Shown here: positions 35,601 through 49,648 of the stretch, in pieces
Layout: each line of letters begins with the position of its first letter
Position numbering within the stretch: position 1 is the stretch's first letter
Assembly: GCA_013396995.1 (NCBI GenBank)
Contig: VWZP01006030.1
Span: 681,860 to 745,859 of the forward strand
Source of the DNA: Dicaeum eximium
Lineage: Eukaryota; Chordata; Aves; Passeriformes; Dicaeidae
Direction of reading: 5' to 3'
DNA: 64,000 nucleotides
Notes under the pieces: generated by a model
Seen by the model: the letters and a program-made list of their open reading frames with translations, nothing else
What the model was told of the DNA's origin: nothing
Databases searched by the model: none
Made by a program: the position numbers and the translations under genes

Positions 35601-38439
35601 AGAGACACAAAGGGAAGTGTTTTTAAAGGATGGAGGAATGTTCATTTCTGCTCATAGGAGGCAATTCTGTCTATGAAAAATGGGAAAAAGGCCTCATCCC
35701 ATGCATGTGCCAAGGGACTGCTTAAGGCTAAAGGGTTGGACAAGATCACCTTGCTGATTCACTTGGGCTTTGCTAAGTTATCACTTCTGCTCCGTTTATT
35801 GCCCAGCTGATGATTGCTTGGCATCAAACTTCCACAAGTGAAATTTCTCAGCTGTCCTCTTTAAAAACTGCAAGGAGAATTAGAATTAACATGGGATTTG
35901 GTTAGGTTCCTTTATGTTTCTAAGAAACTTCATTTTCATTAAGTCTTACTTACACTCTGACCATGATTTCTTTTCGCCTGAAACAAGGGGAATGATCTCC
36001 CCAATTTAATATTTTCATTTGATTAAAATTGTGAGTAGGAACATGTTTTATGATTTTTTTTCTTTATCTGTACCACTCAAAGGGCTCCATAAAGAGGCAG
36101 GTGGAGGCTGAGGTATCATATTGTACCAATGGCTTTAGATCTGCTCTGGAGCCTGCTGAGGGATGATGTTTATGGAACTCATTTTTCAGTCATGCATTGC
36201 TTAGTGCTGGTAAAAGATCTTAATCCACAGTATCTTTTAAGCACTGAAGATGGAACAGAATTTGAGTTTCTCTATCATCACTGTTGTCTGGAAGTAGGTG
36301 GTGAAAAGCTGGAGCAAATAGTGCCACAGTGCAAAAGGGGTGGCCTGACTCTTTTCAGTTTCTAATGATATAAATGAGATGAAGTTTCTAAGAAGAGCTC
36401 ATCTCTCTCCAAACCCTTCATTCTCATTAATATGCATTTCTATTCCCTCTTCTATAGAAAACATAATCATGAACCAAAATGGCTGTTCCCTTTGAGCTTT
36501 GTCACCTCAGGCTTTACAGAGTTATTTCGTTTGGGTTCTCATTTAAGAAACTGCTCAAGTACTGTTTCTGAGAGAGGTTTGGAATGTTGATTAGGTCCAA
36601 GAGGTCTATACTGAGGCCATCAAATTAATTTTGCTGTCCTGTGTAGATACGAATCTCAGCTTCCTGAATTGCAAAGGCTGTTACATTATATGCCAACCAC
36701 TGTGCCCTGGAACCTCTCAAAGTTTGTAGTACTTATCTGCCCCAAAGAAATACTTCTGCTCATTCAGGGTGATTAAAACACCTACTTGACAGAGGAAGGC
36801 AGCCTTCTCTTTTTCATTCTGACTTGTGGCAAAGGCCTAATTAAAGTCAAACTGAACTAATAAATACATTCTTATTTAAACCATAAGGCTTTTACAAGGG
36901 CTTCAGAATTCTTGGACATTAGAAGCATAATAAGTAAAATCTAAAATCAAAAATCTGCATAAAAAATACTGTACAAAGCTGAATGTTAGTAAACAGGAGG
37001 AGAATTCATGTCCTGGGTTTGTTTGAAGGAGGGGGGACTTTATATCATTGATGTTAGAAGTGCATTTGGATCCTACAAGAGAGATGGGTGTGACATTACT
37101 GCTGCCAGAAGATCTTAGGACAGGCTTGCATCTGGGTCCAAGAAGAATGGAAATTGTGACCAAAAACCTGGGGAAAGCATTGTGCATGGAAGCCAAAAAA
37201 TGTACATGTAAGGATGTAACCTGATGTGTAAATCAATGAAATTATGAGTTTCAACCATTATTGCAGCTTTCCTTGTAAATGAACTTTGGACCTTAGGCTG
37301 TTGTGCATTTTATGAGATAGGGAGGGCTAGATTTACCTTGGGACTCCTTTGGTTCACCTCTCTGCAGTGCCTTTGGCTCTGAGCTGCCTCAGATGTTCAA
37401 TCATTTGTGCCTCACATCTCTTTCTGCCTCACATACAACTCATCAGTACCTCAAATACCCACCTAGGAAACCTAATTCATTTATAAAAGTAATGCCAGTT
37501 GGGAATGACATATTGAAAATCTTCCTAGAAATTAACTGTCCCTGTCCCTGATTTGGTATTTACTAAGGGGAGATAAGCAGTAATTGCTTGATGACACTGG
37601 GAGCTCTTACAGTTTAATTAATGAATTACTGTGGATGCACTGAGAACCTCTGATGAAAGATACCCAAGACACAGAAAATATAGTTGTTTTAATGTCTTAT
37701 TGGCAGGACCCTTTCTTCAAATGACTATCTCTGGGGTAATATAATTGTCATGATAGTCAATTAAAAGTCCATGAGCCTCTTCTCTAATTTTTTCTTCTTT
37801 TCCAGTTGTCACCTTAGGAAGAGATTATTCCAGTTACATTTTTCACAGCCAAACTGCAAACTTTATGTTCAGCTTAAAGGAAACTAGTAAAGGAATAGAG
37901 TAAGAAAGTGCAGTTTTATGTGATGTTGGGAAATACAGCATAATTGGGATTTCTCTCAGAGAGAGCAAAAACAAAGGTGCTAATCTGTAACACAAAACAA
38001 AGAGCAAAGTTTCAGCTTCTGATATTTTGGATGAGAAGGGGATTAAATGAAGCACTTTACTGAGCTGTGTGCTAAGGAAGATGGGTTATGGGAGATGTAA
38101 ATAGGAGCTTCTCACTGAGGCCTTTCAGGCCTTGAAAGAGCCATTGAGCTGTGACTGGATTTCTTCCTCGGCAAAATTAAATTAGGGATCGACATTTTAG
38201 TTCAGAATGTTGTGATAAACGTAGGTAAGTAGATTTGAATAGTTTTTTCAAATATGTTTGCCAGTAAGCTGAATTTCACCATCCAGGTACTTGCAGCTGT
38301 TATTAGTATTACATCAAATAAATTTTATTTCATGTGTTTTCCTGTAATCACTGAAAACTAAACCACTGATTTAACTGCTTTGAAGTTCTACTTGGGGACA
38401 CACTGAGGGTTTTTTTGACTGCTCTTGTGTTTTGCCCAA

Positions 38440-38965
38440 CCTGGAAATGAAACTCGAGATAATTTAAGTAAGGAGGTCATATAAAAGGGGATCTTTAATG
38501 AAGGCCTTCAGGAGCAGTTATGGAAAGATGTTCACAAAAGCCCACCTCCCCCAGGGTGAGTACATTTTTATAGGTTTTAGGAAATTACCATTATTGATAA
38601 AAAGCACCAATTAAGAAGACAAGTGGGGATGCAATTTCCCCCAGGTCAAAACCCTTCTCTGGACCCCCCTTCAGCACTGGTTGTACTTTGTCCATGAGAA
38701 TGAATCTCCAAGATTTGTTCTCAGCCTTGGTTCCCAGGGAGAACCAAATAGTGCAGGGCCTTGGACCCCCAGGGCTTGGAGCTCTAGAATTTGTTTTGTT
38801 TTTCTACTTAGGGAAAGACCATGGAAAAGTACTGGGAAAACTAGTCCCTAATACAATAGGCTACAGAGCTACAAATATATGTGTGAAGAATACAGAGAAC
38901 AAATAAAAGGAGAAAAAGACAAAACCCAAACAGCATCATTATATGCCCTACTATTCAGCAAAATA
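38440..38965 (-). mobile_element. Probable retroviral LTR, minus strand, ends not fixed
   Basis: Read on the minus strand, this segment has LTR-like landmarks. A TATA-like CTATAAAAATG occurs near 38566-38576, and an ATTAAAG polyadenylation-like signal about 75 bp later near 38490-38500. A U5-like stretch follows, containing CTCGAG and ending near GTTGGGCAAAACACA (about 38430-38445). The spacing suits a short LTR transcript start and end. I could not find a convincing TG/CA pair with a target duplication, so the borders are approximate. It could also be a fragment or an unrelated repeat. Confidence 0.42.
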
Positions 38966-41900
38966 AACCACAGTTCCTTTCCCCTGGAAGTTTACCAGGT
39001 AGAACCATGAAAAACCCAGTGATACATTCATATTTTGATTTCATATGTGTCTGTTCCCCACAACGTTTGATGTTAATTCGGAAGACAAATTTGTACAGTT
39101 TCTTTTGGGGGATTCAGGGCTGTGAGGCTTGGTTTTCCCAACAGCAGATGGATTTTCATTTATCTGTTCCATTTAATTCGTGGTTCTTATAAACCTGATC
39201 CCTGAAGGTATGCAGCAGTCAAGAATGCACCGTTCCTTATTGCTTTCCTTTCCCAGTGGAAAAGTAGCCAAATACATCTTCACTAAAAGTTGTTTTTATA
39301 CAATAAAAACCCAAGGAAAAGCTAAACATGGCTGCAGAGAGACTTGGCATAGCTAGAGGTGTCTGCCAGGGGAGTGAGCATGGATGGAGAGATGTCTTTA
39401 GTTTTGTAAATGCTGTGATGTTGGAAGTCTGAGATGAAAATCCTCTGTGTCACGAGCCCAGTCAGCATTCGGGAGGGGAATGCATCCGTCATCAGGGCTG
39501 TGATTTAAAAGCACAAAGTGGCATAAATCCAATAAATTATTCCAGAAGTTTGTGAGGTTTTTTGCATCTTTTAGATGCGAAAACTTATGGTTTTCCTTGT
39601 GACAGGGGTTAAGAAACATCTCAGTGAACTACAGAGTAATGGATTCTCTAAAAATTACAACCCATATCATAATGAATGTATCTCAGTAAAAGGACATGGC
39701 CAAATCCATGGCAAAAAAAGAAAACATGCCCAATAATATATCAAAACCAGTACATGAATGATCAAAACTAGAGCATAAAGACTGAGCTGGCTCTAATGTA
39801 AGTAAGGGGGTGTTTGAGGCAATAGCAAAGATAAATAGCAAGGTAAATGAGTGGTCTGAGCTGTGCTGTGCTGCCACATCCACCCATGTCCACGCTGCCT
39901 CCAGGGATTGGTATTTCCACATTTTGCTGCCTACACTTGAAAAGACTACAGTCAATATAGGCTTTAGCATAATATTTTCTGTGTGTTGGTTTCGATATTA
40001 GAAGGAAAAGAGTATTCTCTTTGATCCCTGTGTCTTCAGAGAGAAACTGGCAGCTTGTGGATTCTTGGTGTATCTATCAAAATAACGGGAATGTGCCAAG
40101 AAAGGGCTTTGGAACTTGCAGTGGGATGGAGCACTGCCCTGACTCTGTAGAAGGCATGTCCAGAGTGGAAAAAAGAGCAAGCACAGCCCTAATTACTCAT
40201 TTGAAGGGTTTTAATGTCCAGACAAATTGCTGTGTGGCAAATAAGTCTTCAGTGTAAATTGGACAATTAAATAAGGCATTTGAGCCTTCTGAAATAATGT
40301 CTTTGTTAAAGTGGAAGGTGAAGAGGTGCCTGAAACACATGTGAGGAGATTACGAGCAACATCTTTGTGTCTTCAAGATTTTTAGGGAAGTACATGCTGA
40401 GGTAATAGGAGTATTTGGCACTTGAGCAAGTTCACATATGTGATGCATAGTTAAATCAGGAAAGGATCCTCATGATATGTCAGTGAATGAAGATTACTTC
40501 TTGATAAATTCACACTCTGTGGCTTAAAAATGCATGCTTTGGTCTTTGGGAAATCATGTAGCTCTCTGATAGTGAATTAATGGCTGACCACGATTTTAAC
40601 TTGGATGTGTTTTACATCCTTATTTGAGCTATGTGTTTTGAGAAGCCATAACAACCTACTTGGCTTCAATTGAGGAAAAAAAAAAAGGAAAAAAAAAATA
40701 TTAATAAATATATCCCAAGGCAACAATCCAGTATGTTCATGGCTACGGATAAAAATGCGTTTAGTGATAATTCTTTTTTCCCCTATCTTGTTTTCATTGT
40801 CCTGGGTACTCTCAAATATTCTTTCTGGGTTGAATTAACAGCTTCAAGTGGTATATCTGCTGCAATGTGTTAAATATGTGAGATGGAATAAGGGTGAAAC
40901 CTTACTAGGACCATCTCCAATGCAATTCTGACGTCTTTCATTCTGAAATTTAGAAAAAAAATTGCAGGAATACCAGATTGTAGCAGAATGGTTTGGCCTT
41001 TTATTATTCACTGTTCCTTTGGCAAATGAAGGAAGTTACCATCATCCTACAGTGATTTTTCTGCAGCATTTTGTTTTTCAGTTGCAGAGAATCAGTGTAT
41101 GCTTGTAGTCTAATGCCTTGAAGACCTTGTGTGCTTTGATTATTTTAAATTTACCGCTCCATAGTCAACTCCCTGGGCATTCCCCTTGCCCTGTCCTCCA
41201 GGGCTGCTTCACATCACTTTCAGGTCTTGAGCCTCGTGATGTTTAAGCCAATATGGTCAGACAATGTCTCCAGCATTGCTGACAGACAGAGGAACTGTAA
41301 AAGCCAAAACAGAGGCCAGCAAGGAGCTTAGAGCTCCAGGTGCTCACAGCTTTCAGCATTGCTGCCAGTGCTCACCTGGCTCATGTCCTTAGAGCAGGAA
41401 TTCTCCCTGTAAAACCTTGGAGGAATCACACCTGCACCATGTGTGGTTTGTCCTCTCACAGGTAATGGAAATGTTTCCAGGGCTCAGCTTTAGTAAAACA
41501 AAATGTGGCATGATTGGAACAAATCCTGTCTGGAAGATATTTTTAAAAGTTTTCCAGCTCAACCAGCTCAGATTGCTCATGTACTTCTCTGCTAACCAGA
41601 GGAGCATTTGTTTAATGCTTTTCTTGAATGACTTTCTTGAATTCCCCCCACAAATGCTCTTTTAGGGGGAGGGTAGTGAGCCCTTCAGAGAGCATGTGGC
41701 TTCTGAGGGATTTAGTTAGAAATTCTGTTGCTAGGAAGCCTGTAAAGAGAAATGTGGTATGAAAAGCATGAATGCATACAGTAGTCCTCAAATAGCCCTT
41801 GTATCCATCTGTCACGTGTCAACATTTGTTTATGGAAATATCCTTTCCCAGATGCCAGTCTACTTCATTCAAAACTTCCCAAGTTTGCTGTAAAATGTTT

Positions 41901-44900
41901 CCTTCTGCTATGCAGATGACTCCCAAGTACCTCTAATGCAAATAATAAGCATAGACCTCAAGCAAAGCACTTTTATTGTTGAGTTGCTGTACAACTCCTT
42001 TAGCTTTCTCTGCCTTTATTCAGTTATATGTGTAATTTATTCTTCGTTTAAATTATTTTCTGCTACAGATTTCATAATTGCAATTAAATCATTACACTGG
42101 GACAGGGCAAAGATTAATTTGATTTTAATTCATTTTTTAATTGCAGTTTTCTCCAAAGCTTGAGTTACATTTCTTTGTGTATTTAGATTTGCTACACTGC
42201 TCTAACATAAATATTAACCCACTTAAAGCTACATATTACTTTTAATCTTAGAAAAATCCTCTCTTTGGTTTGGAAGACATTTCATCTCTGTTCACCGTGA
42301 AATTGCCACAAATGAGCAGTGGATTTGTGTTGTTAATTCCATGTGGATGGCATTGAATCGTTATTGTTGAAGGCATTTATGAGTTATCCTTTGAATAAGG
42401 AATCTAGTTTTCAGATAAATTTGTGGATTTAATGTTATCTCAGAGACACATTTGAATTTTTCTTGTTCTATATCTAGACCATGTTTGGCTAGGCAAGGGC
42501 TTTCTGCTGCCCCTTTTGGTCACAGGAAAAGGTTAAACATTTGTGCTAGAAGCCCAAACAGGCTGAAGGAATCACAGTTGTCACCAAGTTTTCCCACTGT
42601 CCAAATGTGCTTTACAAATCAAAATCCATTTTGGAATATAAATTTACAGCAGTATCTCCATCTTTTTTGCCAGGTACCACATGTAAAATAAAAAGGTAAG
42701 AAAAGTGGATTCATCTTGGTATTGGCACATGGATAACTTGATAATATCTGCCCATGTTGGTGCTGCTTCTCAAAAAATTTCATGATTTAAGGTTCCACCA
42801 CCCCTGTTGTCATGGGAAAGATGTTCCTACTGTAAATGGCTTTCTTTCCTGGAAAGCTGCTTGGGTCAGGATGGGTGACAAGGCCAGGATCAAAAAGGAT
42901 TATACAAGTCTTAATAGAGCAGAACTTGTCTTCCAAATTTTTCTGAAGAATTAAAACAGCAAAATGATAGTCACTTACAATAAAAGCCTTTTTAAATGTC
43001 TACGATCGTGGTGGTTTTGTCTCTGTAAATGTTTTGGGCAATGGTGGTCTTTGCCTCTTACACAAACCTGAGGACCACCAGGAGCACAGACCTTTTCATC
43101 CTCACATTAGAATCATGCTGCTGTTAGTAAGAATGAGAATTCCAGTGAAGGGCTCTTTGTTCCAGGAGCAGGCACAGGTAGAGTTTAATGTCACCTCCCA
43201 GGGTTTGCAGTGTCACTCCAATGAGATCCCTCTGAAGGAGCAGAGAACATCTCTGTCAGCCCTTAGCCATGGAACAAGGACTGCTGTGTCACATCATGAT
43301 CCCAACATGCCTTCCCTGGGTTTGCTTTGTGCTCAGCAGCAGCATTTGAGGAAGATTTGTGAGGATTTCAGGTGCCTCTTGATGAGGAGTGATGCTCCAA
43401 AGGCCAGAGGCTGCAGAGGTGGCTGCACCTGGAGCAGGTGATGGCAAAGCACAGGAGACAGCCAGGAGTGGGGCCAGAAGCACTGCTCAGCATCACTCCC
43501 AGCCCAGGAGTTCCACAGCCTGGAGCAGCTCCAGGGCCAAGCCAGGAAGCCCAGGGGTCAGGTCCAGGTCTGGATGGGGGAGAGAGGAGACATTTACAGA
43601 TGCAGCTGCTCTGCAACTGCAGCTTGAAATCAGCTCCAGCGTTTTTACTGATCTCACCCATTTCACTGCCTTCCCTTTCTGCTGAGAACAGCCTCTTCCA
43701 GCTTCCCAGCAACGCCATGGCCCTGCCTAGTGCTGCTGTCTGCCCCGGGTGTCGGGGACAGCAGGGCATCAAAGATCACAGCAGGAGCCAGAAGGACTTA
43801 CAGGAACTTCTCAAAGACTTGCAGGAACTTCAGGCAGGTTGTTGTAATGGATTCACCACATTATTTAACAATTCTGAAGTATCTGAGAAATGCATGTATT
43901 CCCCAGCAATTCAGGAGCCATTAATTAAGATGTCACTCAAGTGGATTATCTGTGCTTGTACAGTGTCACCTAAACACTGGCCCTGCCTATGATGTGTCCA
44001 GCTTGGTGACAGTGATGGAGCTTTCTGATGTTGTTAGGAATTTGTCTGTGTACTAAGCTTTTCTGTAAGTACCAGTGTAATTCCCATAAGTTTCCTGGAT
44101 TTTATGTGCTGTTCTGGGTACTGGCAGCTTAAGTGCTTTTATGGGTAGTTTGTGCTGCCATTATGACATTACAGCATTTGGAAAGATTTTGGTGAATCTC
44201 TGCCCGGTACTGTGCCCTTCCTTTACAGAAAAGCTTTTATTGGTGGAGATTAAGTAATAATGAAGGAATCTACAAATTTCATGTTTATTTAAAATAGGAA
44301 TATATTTATTTATGGAACAGGTAATCAGTCAGAAGAAATATGAAGATATTGGCTCAATGAACTCACTTTCTAGACAAGGTTTCCTTCCACCACATGGTAA
44401 TAACGTTGCAGAACTGCCTCTCCAGCACATCTCACTGCAACCTTGTCAATGTTTTAATGAGGCAGCTGGGAATTACTCTGTTTTCACACTGCATTTAGTG
44501 CCATTTTACACTTAGGCTTTGTAAAAGAGAAGTGAAAGAGGTAAGGATTAAGTGTTAGTACAACTATAAGGCAGCACTTGTACAGCAAGTGCTGGTAACG
44601 TGCCCAGTTCTTGCTTCTGTAGATACCAGTGCTGAGCCTATTTTAAATTTGCTCATTGTCATAGTATCTGGTCAGGAACAATGAGTTGTTGTTTTATATT
44701 CCACATTAACAATAAAACCAGAGCTTTGCCTAAAGTTTCTATGCATGAACTCTGTGGTCTGATTTTCAGATAGTTTAGCAAAGAGACTTAAAGCAACATC
44801 ATAAATATGAATTGAAATTATTTTGGGAAGTGCAGTTTGGGTCTGCTTGTTTGATTCCTTGTGCTGAAATGATTTTTTACCTTTCTTTTTCTGGTGGTTT

Positions 44901-46508
44901 CTTTTCCATTCTACTGGATGTGGATTTGTCTCTCAATGAAGCGTTTAGGGTTTGATACATGCATGAAAGGATGTCTTCTCCAAAGTCCATGTAGTACATA
45001 TTGTTTGCTATATGCCTTAAGCCTTCTGTGCAGTCATCTGTATTCATTCTGGAAAGATGACAGAAAGATTCCTAGTAAGAATTGGGTGATAAATCAGGAT
45101 TGCACTTTAACTAAGGTAATTGCAATCCTGAATTTGCTCAAGTGTTTAACTTCCCATAGTGCTTTATTCTAAACTTAGAAGTGATCTGAATGTTGGGTTT
45201 TCAGCTACCAAGATGAATGGAAGTACTTACAACGTAGGTGGCTGGCTATAGGGTTTTATCACATCTCTAAAATAGAAACAATATTCCTTTTCATTTTTGT
45301 GGAGACTTTTGCCTGAGGATGTTAATGCAGCTTTATGACATTCTTGGGAAGGAGGAGAATGTTATTAAATCCAGTCTGCCAGCAGAGCAGATTTAGTCAC
45401 ACTCTAGCAGAGAGCGTGTACCCCAGCGGGGCGCGTGTTTTCCCTGTCTCTGGAGTTCAGAGCTTATCTTGGACAAAGTCTTGGTGGCAAATGCATATTT
45501 ATTTGCACATGAATAAGTACTTTGCAGCACTCATTCTGTCTTGTCAATATGGTTCATCAAGTCAGAGGAAACTGCTTGTAGATCATTGAGATCAATCTGG
45601 GAATAATGGAAATAAGCCTGTGTTATCCTAACAGCAGTTCTCCCCCTTTAATGCCCTGATTGGATCTGACAGCATTTCCAGGACCCTTTGAAACTCTGAG
45701 AAACCCATAAGAGCTGTCTTGTTCAGGAATCAAAGTTCAAGGCAGAGAATTTTTTTTTTTTTTAATTTGACACTTAGATATGGACAGTTTTGATGAGAAA
45801 CTGAGGTGATACTGCTTCCTTGGTACACGAGTCCTGTGAAATTCTTTTTCTCAGTGGTCTTGACCTCGTTCTTCCTTTGGGATATGTAGGTCAAATTTGA
45901 TAGAAGATTTTGATAGACGATATCAAGGCATCTTGGCTTTGTCCCTGTGTGTCTTCCTTGTGGTCTAGTAGCTATCACTGTAACTATTTCCAGGTGAAGC
46001 ACATAAAGAACACAACATATTAAAGGCATTTACTGAAAACATTGAGGGAAAAGCACCTTGAAATTCATTCTGTCTGTAATTCCTGGAATTTCTTCAGTTG
46101 ACTGAGAATACATAAAGAATTAAATGGTCTTGCATAAGACAAGGCCTCAGAAGGAGGGGGTGAAATGAAGCACATGATGGGAAAGGTGGTGTTGGAGGCC
46201 AGCTGGGTTCAGCAGCACTTGGAACAAGTCCTGTGCTTCAAAGGGTTTGGCTGTGTGCTTCCTCCAGAATGCAAACTAAAAAAAGCCTCCTTCACCTTTC
46301 TCACTTTCTCTGCTTTCTAGAAAATTCCAACAAACTGTACCTTAGAAATGCCTTGTTTGCAGGCAGGATTTTTTTAAATTGATGTATTTATGTGTCAGTT
46401 GATAGAAAAAAAATTCTAAATAACAGACATCTATATGATGAATTCTACACGCTTGCCTGAGGAATCAGTGGCCTCTTTGATTTTCACAGTGTGTTTTCAA
46501 TTATTTCT
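38966..46508. other. Unique non-coding DNA, locally GC-richer near 43.4-43.8 kb
   Basis: No gene is recognised. An A-rich run lies at 40673-40700. The segment 43380-43770 is richer in G and C than its surroundings and holds several overlapping open frames on both strands, the longest 43438-43992 (184 codons). Their residue content (proline, alanine, serine, glutamine) follows base composition, and no domain is visible. No CpG island is present. Confidence 0.5.
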
Positions 46509-46914
46509 GACAGCCTGAGAGAGTTTGGGTTGTTCAACCTGGAGAAGGGAAGGCTCTGGGAAGACCTTAGAGCCCCTTCCAGTGCATAAAGGGAACAGGA
46601 GGGTGCAGGAGAGCTGGAGAGGGACTTTGGGCAAGGGATGGAGTGACAGGACATGGAGGAATGTCTCCACAATGACAGAGGACAGGGTTAGTTGGGATAT
46701 TGGGAAGAAATTCATTACCCAGAGAGTGCTGAGGCCCTGGCACAGGGTGCCCAGAGAAGCTGTGGCTGCCCCATCCCTGGAAGTGTCCAAGGCCAGGTTG
46801 GATGGGGCTCTGAGCACCCTGGGACAGTGGAAGGTGTCCCTGCCCATGGTAGGGGGTGGAACTTGATGATCTTTAAGATCTCTTCCAAGCCAGAGCACTC
46901 TGTGATCCCATGAT
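46509..46914 (+). mobile_element. CR1 LINE fragment, 5'-truncated, + strand
   Basis: Begins at the CAGCCTGAGAGAGTTTGGG block and ends at the CR1 3' tip (AGATCTCTTCCAAGCCAGAG, then CACTCTGTGATCCCATGAT). The + frame over roughly 46692-46830 keeps C-terminal ORF2 residues such as DIGKKFITQRVLRPW and SLEVSKARLDGALS, followed by the untranslated GTGTCCCTGCCCATGG block. It is the same subfamily as the copies at 7668 and 10526. Truncated at the 5' end and not functional. Confidence 0.92.
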
Positions 46915-49420
46915 ATGTGCTGGGAGAAGCAGGAAAGCATTTTTCTGTGGGAAGCAAAATGATTCCATAAGTATTTTGTTTGCAGACAAAGAGTATCATG
47001 TGTAAGTGTAATGGACCTGTCAACTGCAAGTGATTTCTATGTATATAAAGAGAGATCAAAGATACGACCTCCCTAAAATAGACCTCTTTATGTAATCATT
47101 ATAAAGTATTACCACAGGCAAGATAAATAGAGGCTCATCATGGCAATAGAAAGTTGAGTTCAAGCCTTATAAGAAAAGTATTTTGCTATTATTGCTGTTC
47201 ATGTATTTTAATTATTTATAAGCATACTATCAAGAACAAGACAGGGTCTTTATATAAAAAAAAACCAACTTAGTGAGCTGATATATTTTCTCCTTTTCTT
47301 TCTTGAAGGTTTTGACCAGCAGAATGTTTTGTTTGGGCTATCTGGTGGCAGTTCAAAGGGGGAAGAATATGAAAATAATATGAGAGGTTTGAGTGTTTGA
47401 CTCAAGTGAAAGGAAGAAGCAACCTAATTAGTTTATAGCATGGAGCATCATTTCAGCTGCTTTTGCTAGGGAAATAAGGTATGAACTTTTAGATTGTATT
47501 TTATGAGCAGCTTTATAAATCCCTCGTAAAGTTTCAGTAGAGGTGGAGAAAGCTGATCTTGGAAACGTTTTTGCAGCAACCTCAACTTGGATGTGTAAAA
47601 GCAAAGACTTAGTGTTGTTTATAAATGTTACTAGGGATAAGTCTAAAAAGAGAGAAGAGCTAGTAGAGGTTTTAGTTCACCTTGTATCCAATAGAGGAAT
47701 GTTCAGAAGGAGGTGCAGCAGTGAGAGGCTCCTCTGCTGGGTCCTGCCCCCCTTCCTCAAACCAAGGACTTGTACAGTGCAGTCATTCTGTCTTTTTTCC
47801 TTTCTTCACAGTAGTCATTTAATTATTATTTGGCTGAGCTGCACTCACTGCAGTGTCTTTCACACTAATTTAGGCACTTCAGCTCTTGAATGATTAATGT
47901 TGACTGTGCTCAGAAATCTCATTGAACCTTTCCAGCCCTGAGATGTGTTGAAGTGTATGAACTAGTTTTGATGTGAAGTCCTCTGTGACAAACAAGAATA
48001 ACTAATTTGGGCTAATAAATGTATTCCATAAGCAGCCAGTGACCTTGCTGTCTTGGCCAGTTTAAGGCTGTGTCTGAGTTACTGTCTGCTGGTTCTCTGG
48101 GGGCTCTGGGGTTGCTGCTTTCAAGAGTTTTCTCTCCTCCCAAACATCTTTTTGATATTAATCCCCCTCACTTGCAGTGCTTGCTGTAACTCTAATTCTG
48201 ATCACTCTATATTCATACCTGTGTTTTAACCTTTTCCATCTTGACAGTATTGGCAATGCTCCCTCCTGTGACATATATGAAACGTTTTATTTTAACTAAA
48301 CCCAGGTCCAGCACTTGCCTCACAGCTTTAACATTTATTAATAAACCCACTGACATCTACCATTACCATTCCATATCTGTCCTTTGATCGATTCCTGTTT
48401 ATAAATAAAAAACCATAATTAATGTTTCATTTCAAGCCCAGTAGCTCACAGTGGGGAGAGCTCTTTCTCGGAGTTCAGACAGGCAGTCAGATGCACCAAG
48501 TCCTCTCCATTCACTAATTCGTGTAGGCTGATGAAAAATTACTTTCCACATGAAATTAAATACCCTAGGAGAGAAGATGTTTTGAAAGCTGTGTGGCAAG
48601 AAATATTCATACAGTAATTAATATTCAGTGCATAAGAGAAGTTGGCTGTTAATTTTCACAAGTGTTTTATGATGGCAGGAGTACTTTAATGCAGAAAGCA
48701 CTTCATAGGTACAGAAAATAACTATTATCTGTGAACAACAATAGAAGCTATACATCAAGCTGTTGATGTAGCAATCCCATTTTTAAGATTTAGTGAGGCT
48801 TGCTTTTAATTTTAGTCTCTACCAAGCCTTCCTGACATATCACTGCAATGTCTCTCAGTCTGTTGTAGTGCTAAACTGAGCTCAGTCTCCCCGCCACCAA
48901 TAAACACACTCCATTTTTGTGTTGTCTGTGAGTACAAAACTCAAAAGTAACATTTAGGCAATAAACTTTCATAAAATTTGGTTGTTGGCTCCTCCATTTT
49001 TTTCCTGTCTTCTCATTGACAGTAAATGTAAAATGAAATAGGAACATAAAATTTGCCCTACCAGCTTGCCTGTGGTTCCTGCCACTCTCTTTTCCCAGGC
49101 AAGGCTCCTCTGGGTCTTCTGAGCAAAGGTGAACACACCTGGGGTCAAGCATCTTTGAAAATACTTGACAAGAGACAAAATGGCTCCCTAGCCCTCCCAC
49201 AGTCTCTCTGAGGGTAAAAATGTACATCTCTACCACATGTTCTTTATTAATTGAAATAATAACCCATTCCTTTGGTAGAAGAAGGAAAGTCTTACTGAGC
49301 CATTGGATTTACTTTGGAGAAATAGGTTTGAAAGACTTGTATGAAGTTGCCTTTTGATTTTACTGCATCTAAAATACTGATCAGCTAGGGGTGTTTTCAT
49401 ATGTGTAAAATTTGCATTTA

Positions 49421-49484
49421 GGTTTTGTTGGTTTTGGGGGGTTTTTTTTGTTTGGTTTTTTTTGTTTTGTTTTTGTTTTTTTTT
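49421..49484. repeat. G/T-only low-complexity tract
   Basis: Sixty-four bases of the + strand contain only G and T, with T runs broken by G and one GGGGGG block. Similar in type to the tract at 9632-9705. Confidence 0.85.
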
Positions 49485-49544
49485 AATCAGGCACAGTTAA
49501 CAAATGGCTGCAGGAAAGGCAGAGCACTGTGAGCTGCTCTGTCT

Positions 49545-49648
49545 GCTTAGACTTGCTTTAATTGCAGTGCCCAGCAAACAATTCATGTCTTAATTTGCTT
49601 AGACTTGCTTTAATTGCAGTGCCCAGCAAAAAATTCAGGTCTTAATTT
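49545..49648. repeat. 52-bp tandem duplication, two copies
   Basis: Copy 1 (49545-49596) and copy 2 (49597-49648) both begin GCTTAGACTTGCTTTAATTG and differ at two positions (AAACAATTCATG versus AAAAAATTCAGG). The low divergence suggests a fairly recent duplication. Confidence 0.92.

Larger units (their letters stand above)
27956..38439. other. Unique non-coding DNA
   Basis: About 10 kb with no recognised gene. It holds an AT microsatellite-like patch near 29279-29320, a 19-bp tandem duplication and a long purine tract, the last two listed separately. The open frames at 34557-34943 (minus, 128 codons) and 30638-30979 (minus, 113 codons) show no domain. No CR1 or LTR is seen until about 38440. 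Confidence 0.5.

Noticed and set aside
35728..35760. GGGTTGGACAAGATCACCTTG resembles the CR1 3' tip
   Set aside because: The following CCTTCCAACC block and octamer tail are missing, so the resemblance may be chance.
43389..43992. Overlapping open frames up to 184 codons on both strands
   Set aside because: The region is locally GC-richer, which removes stop codons. The residues follow base composition and no domain or splice context is visible.
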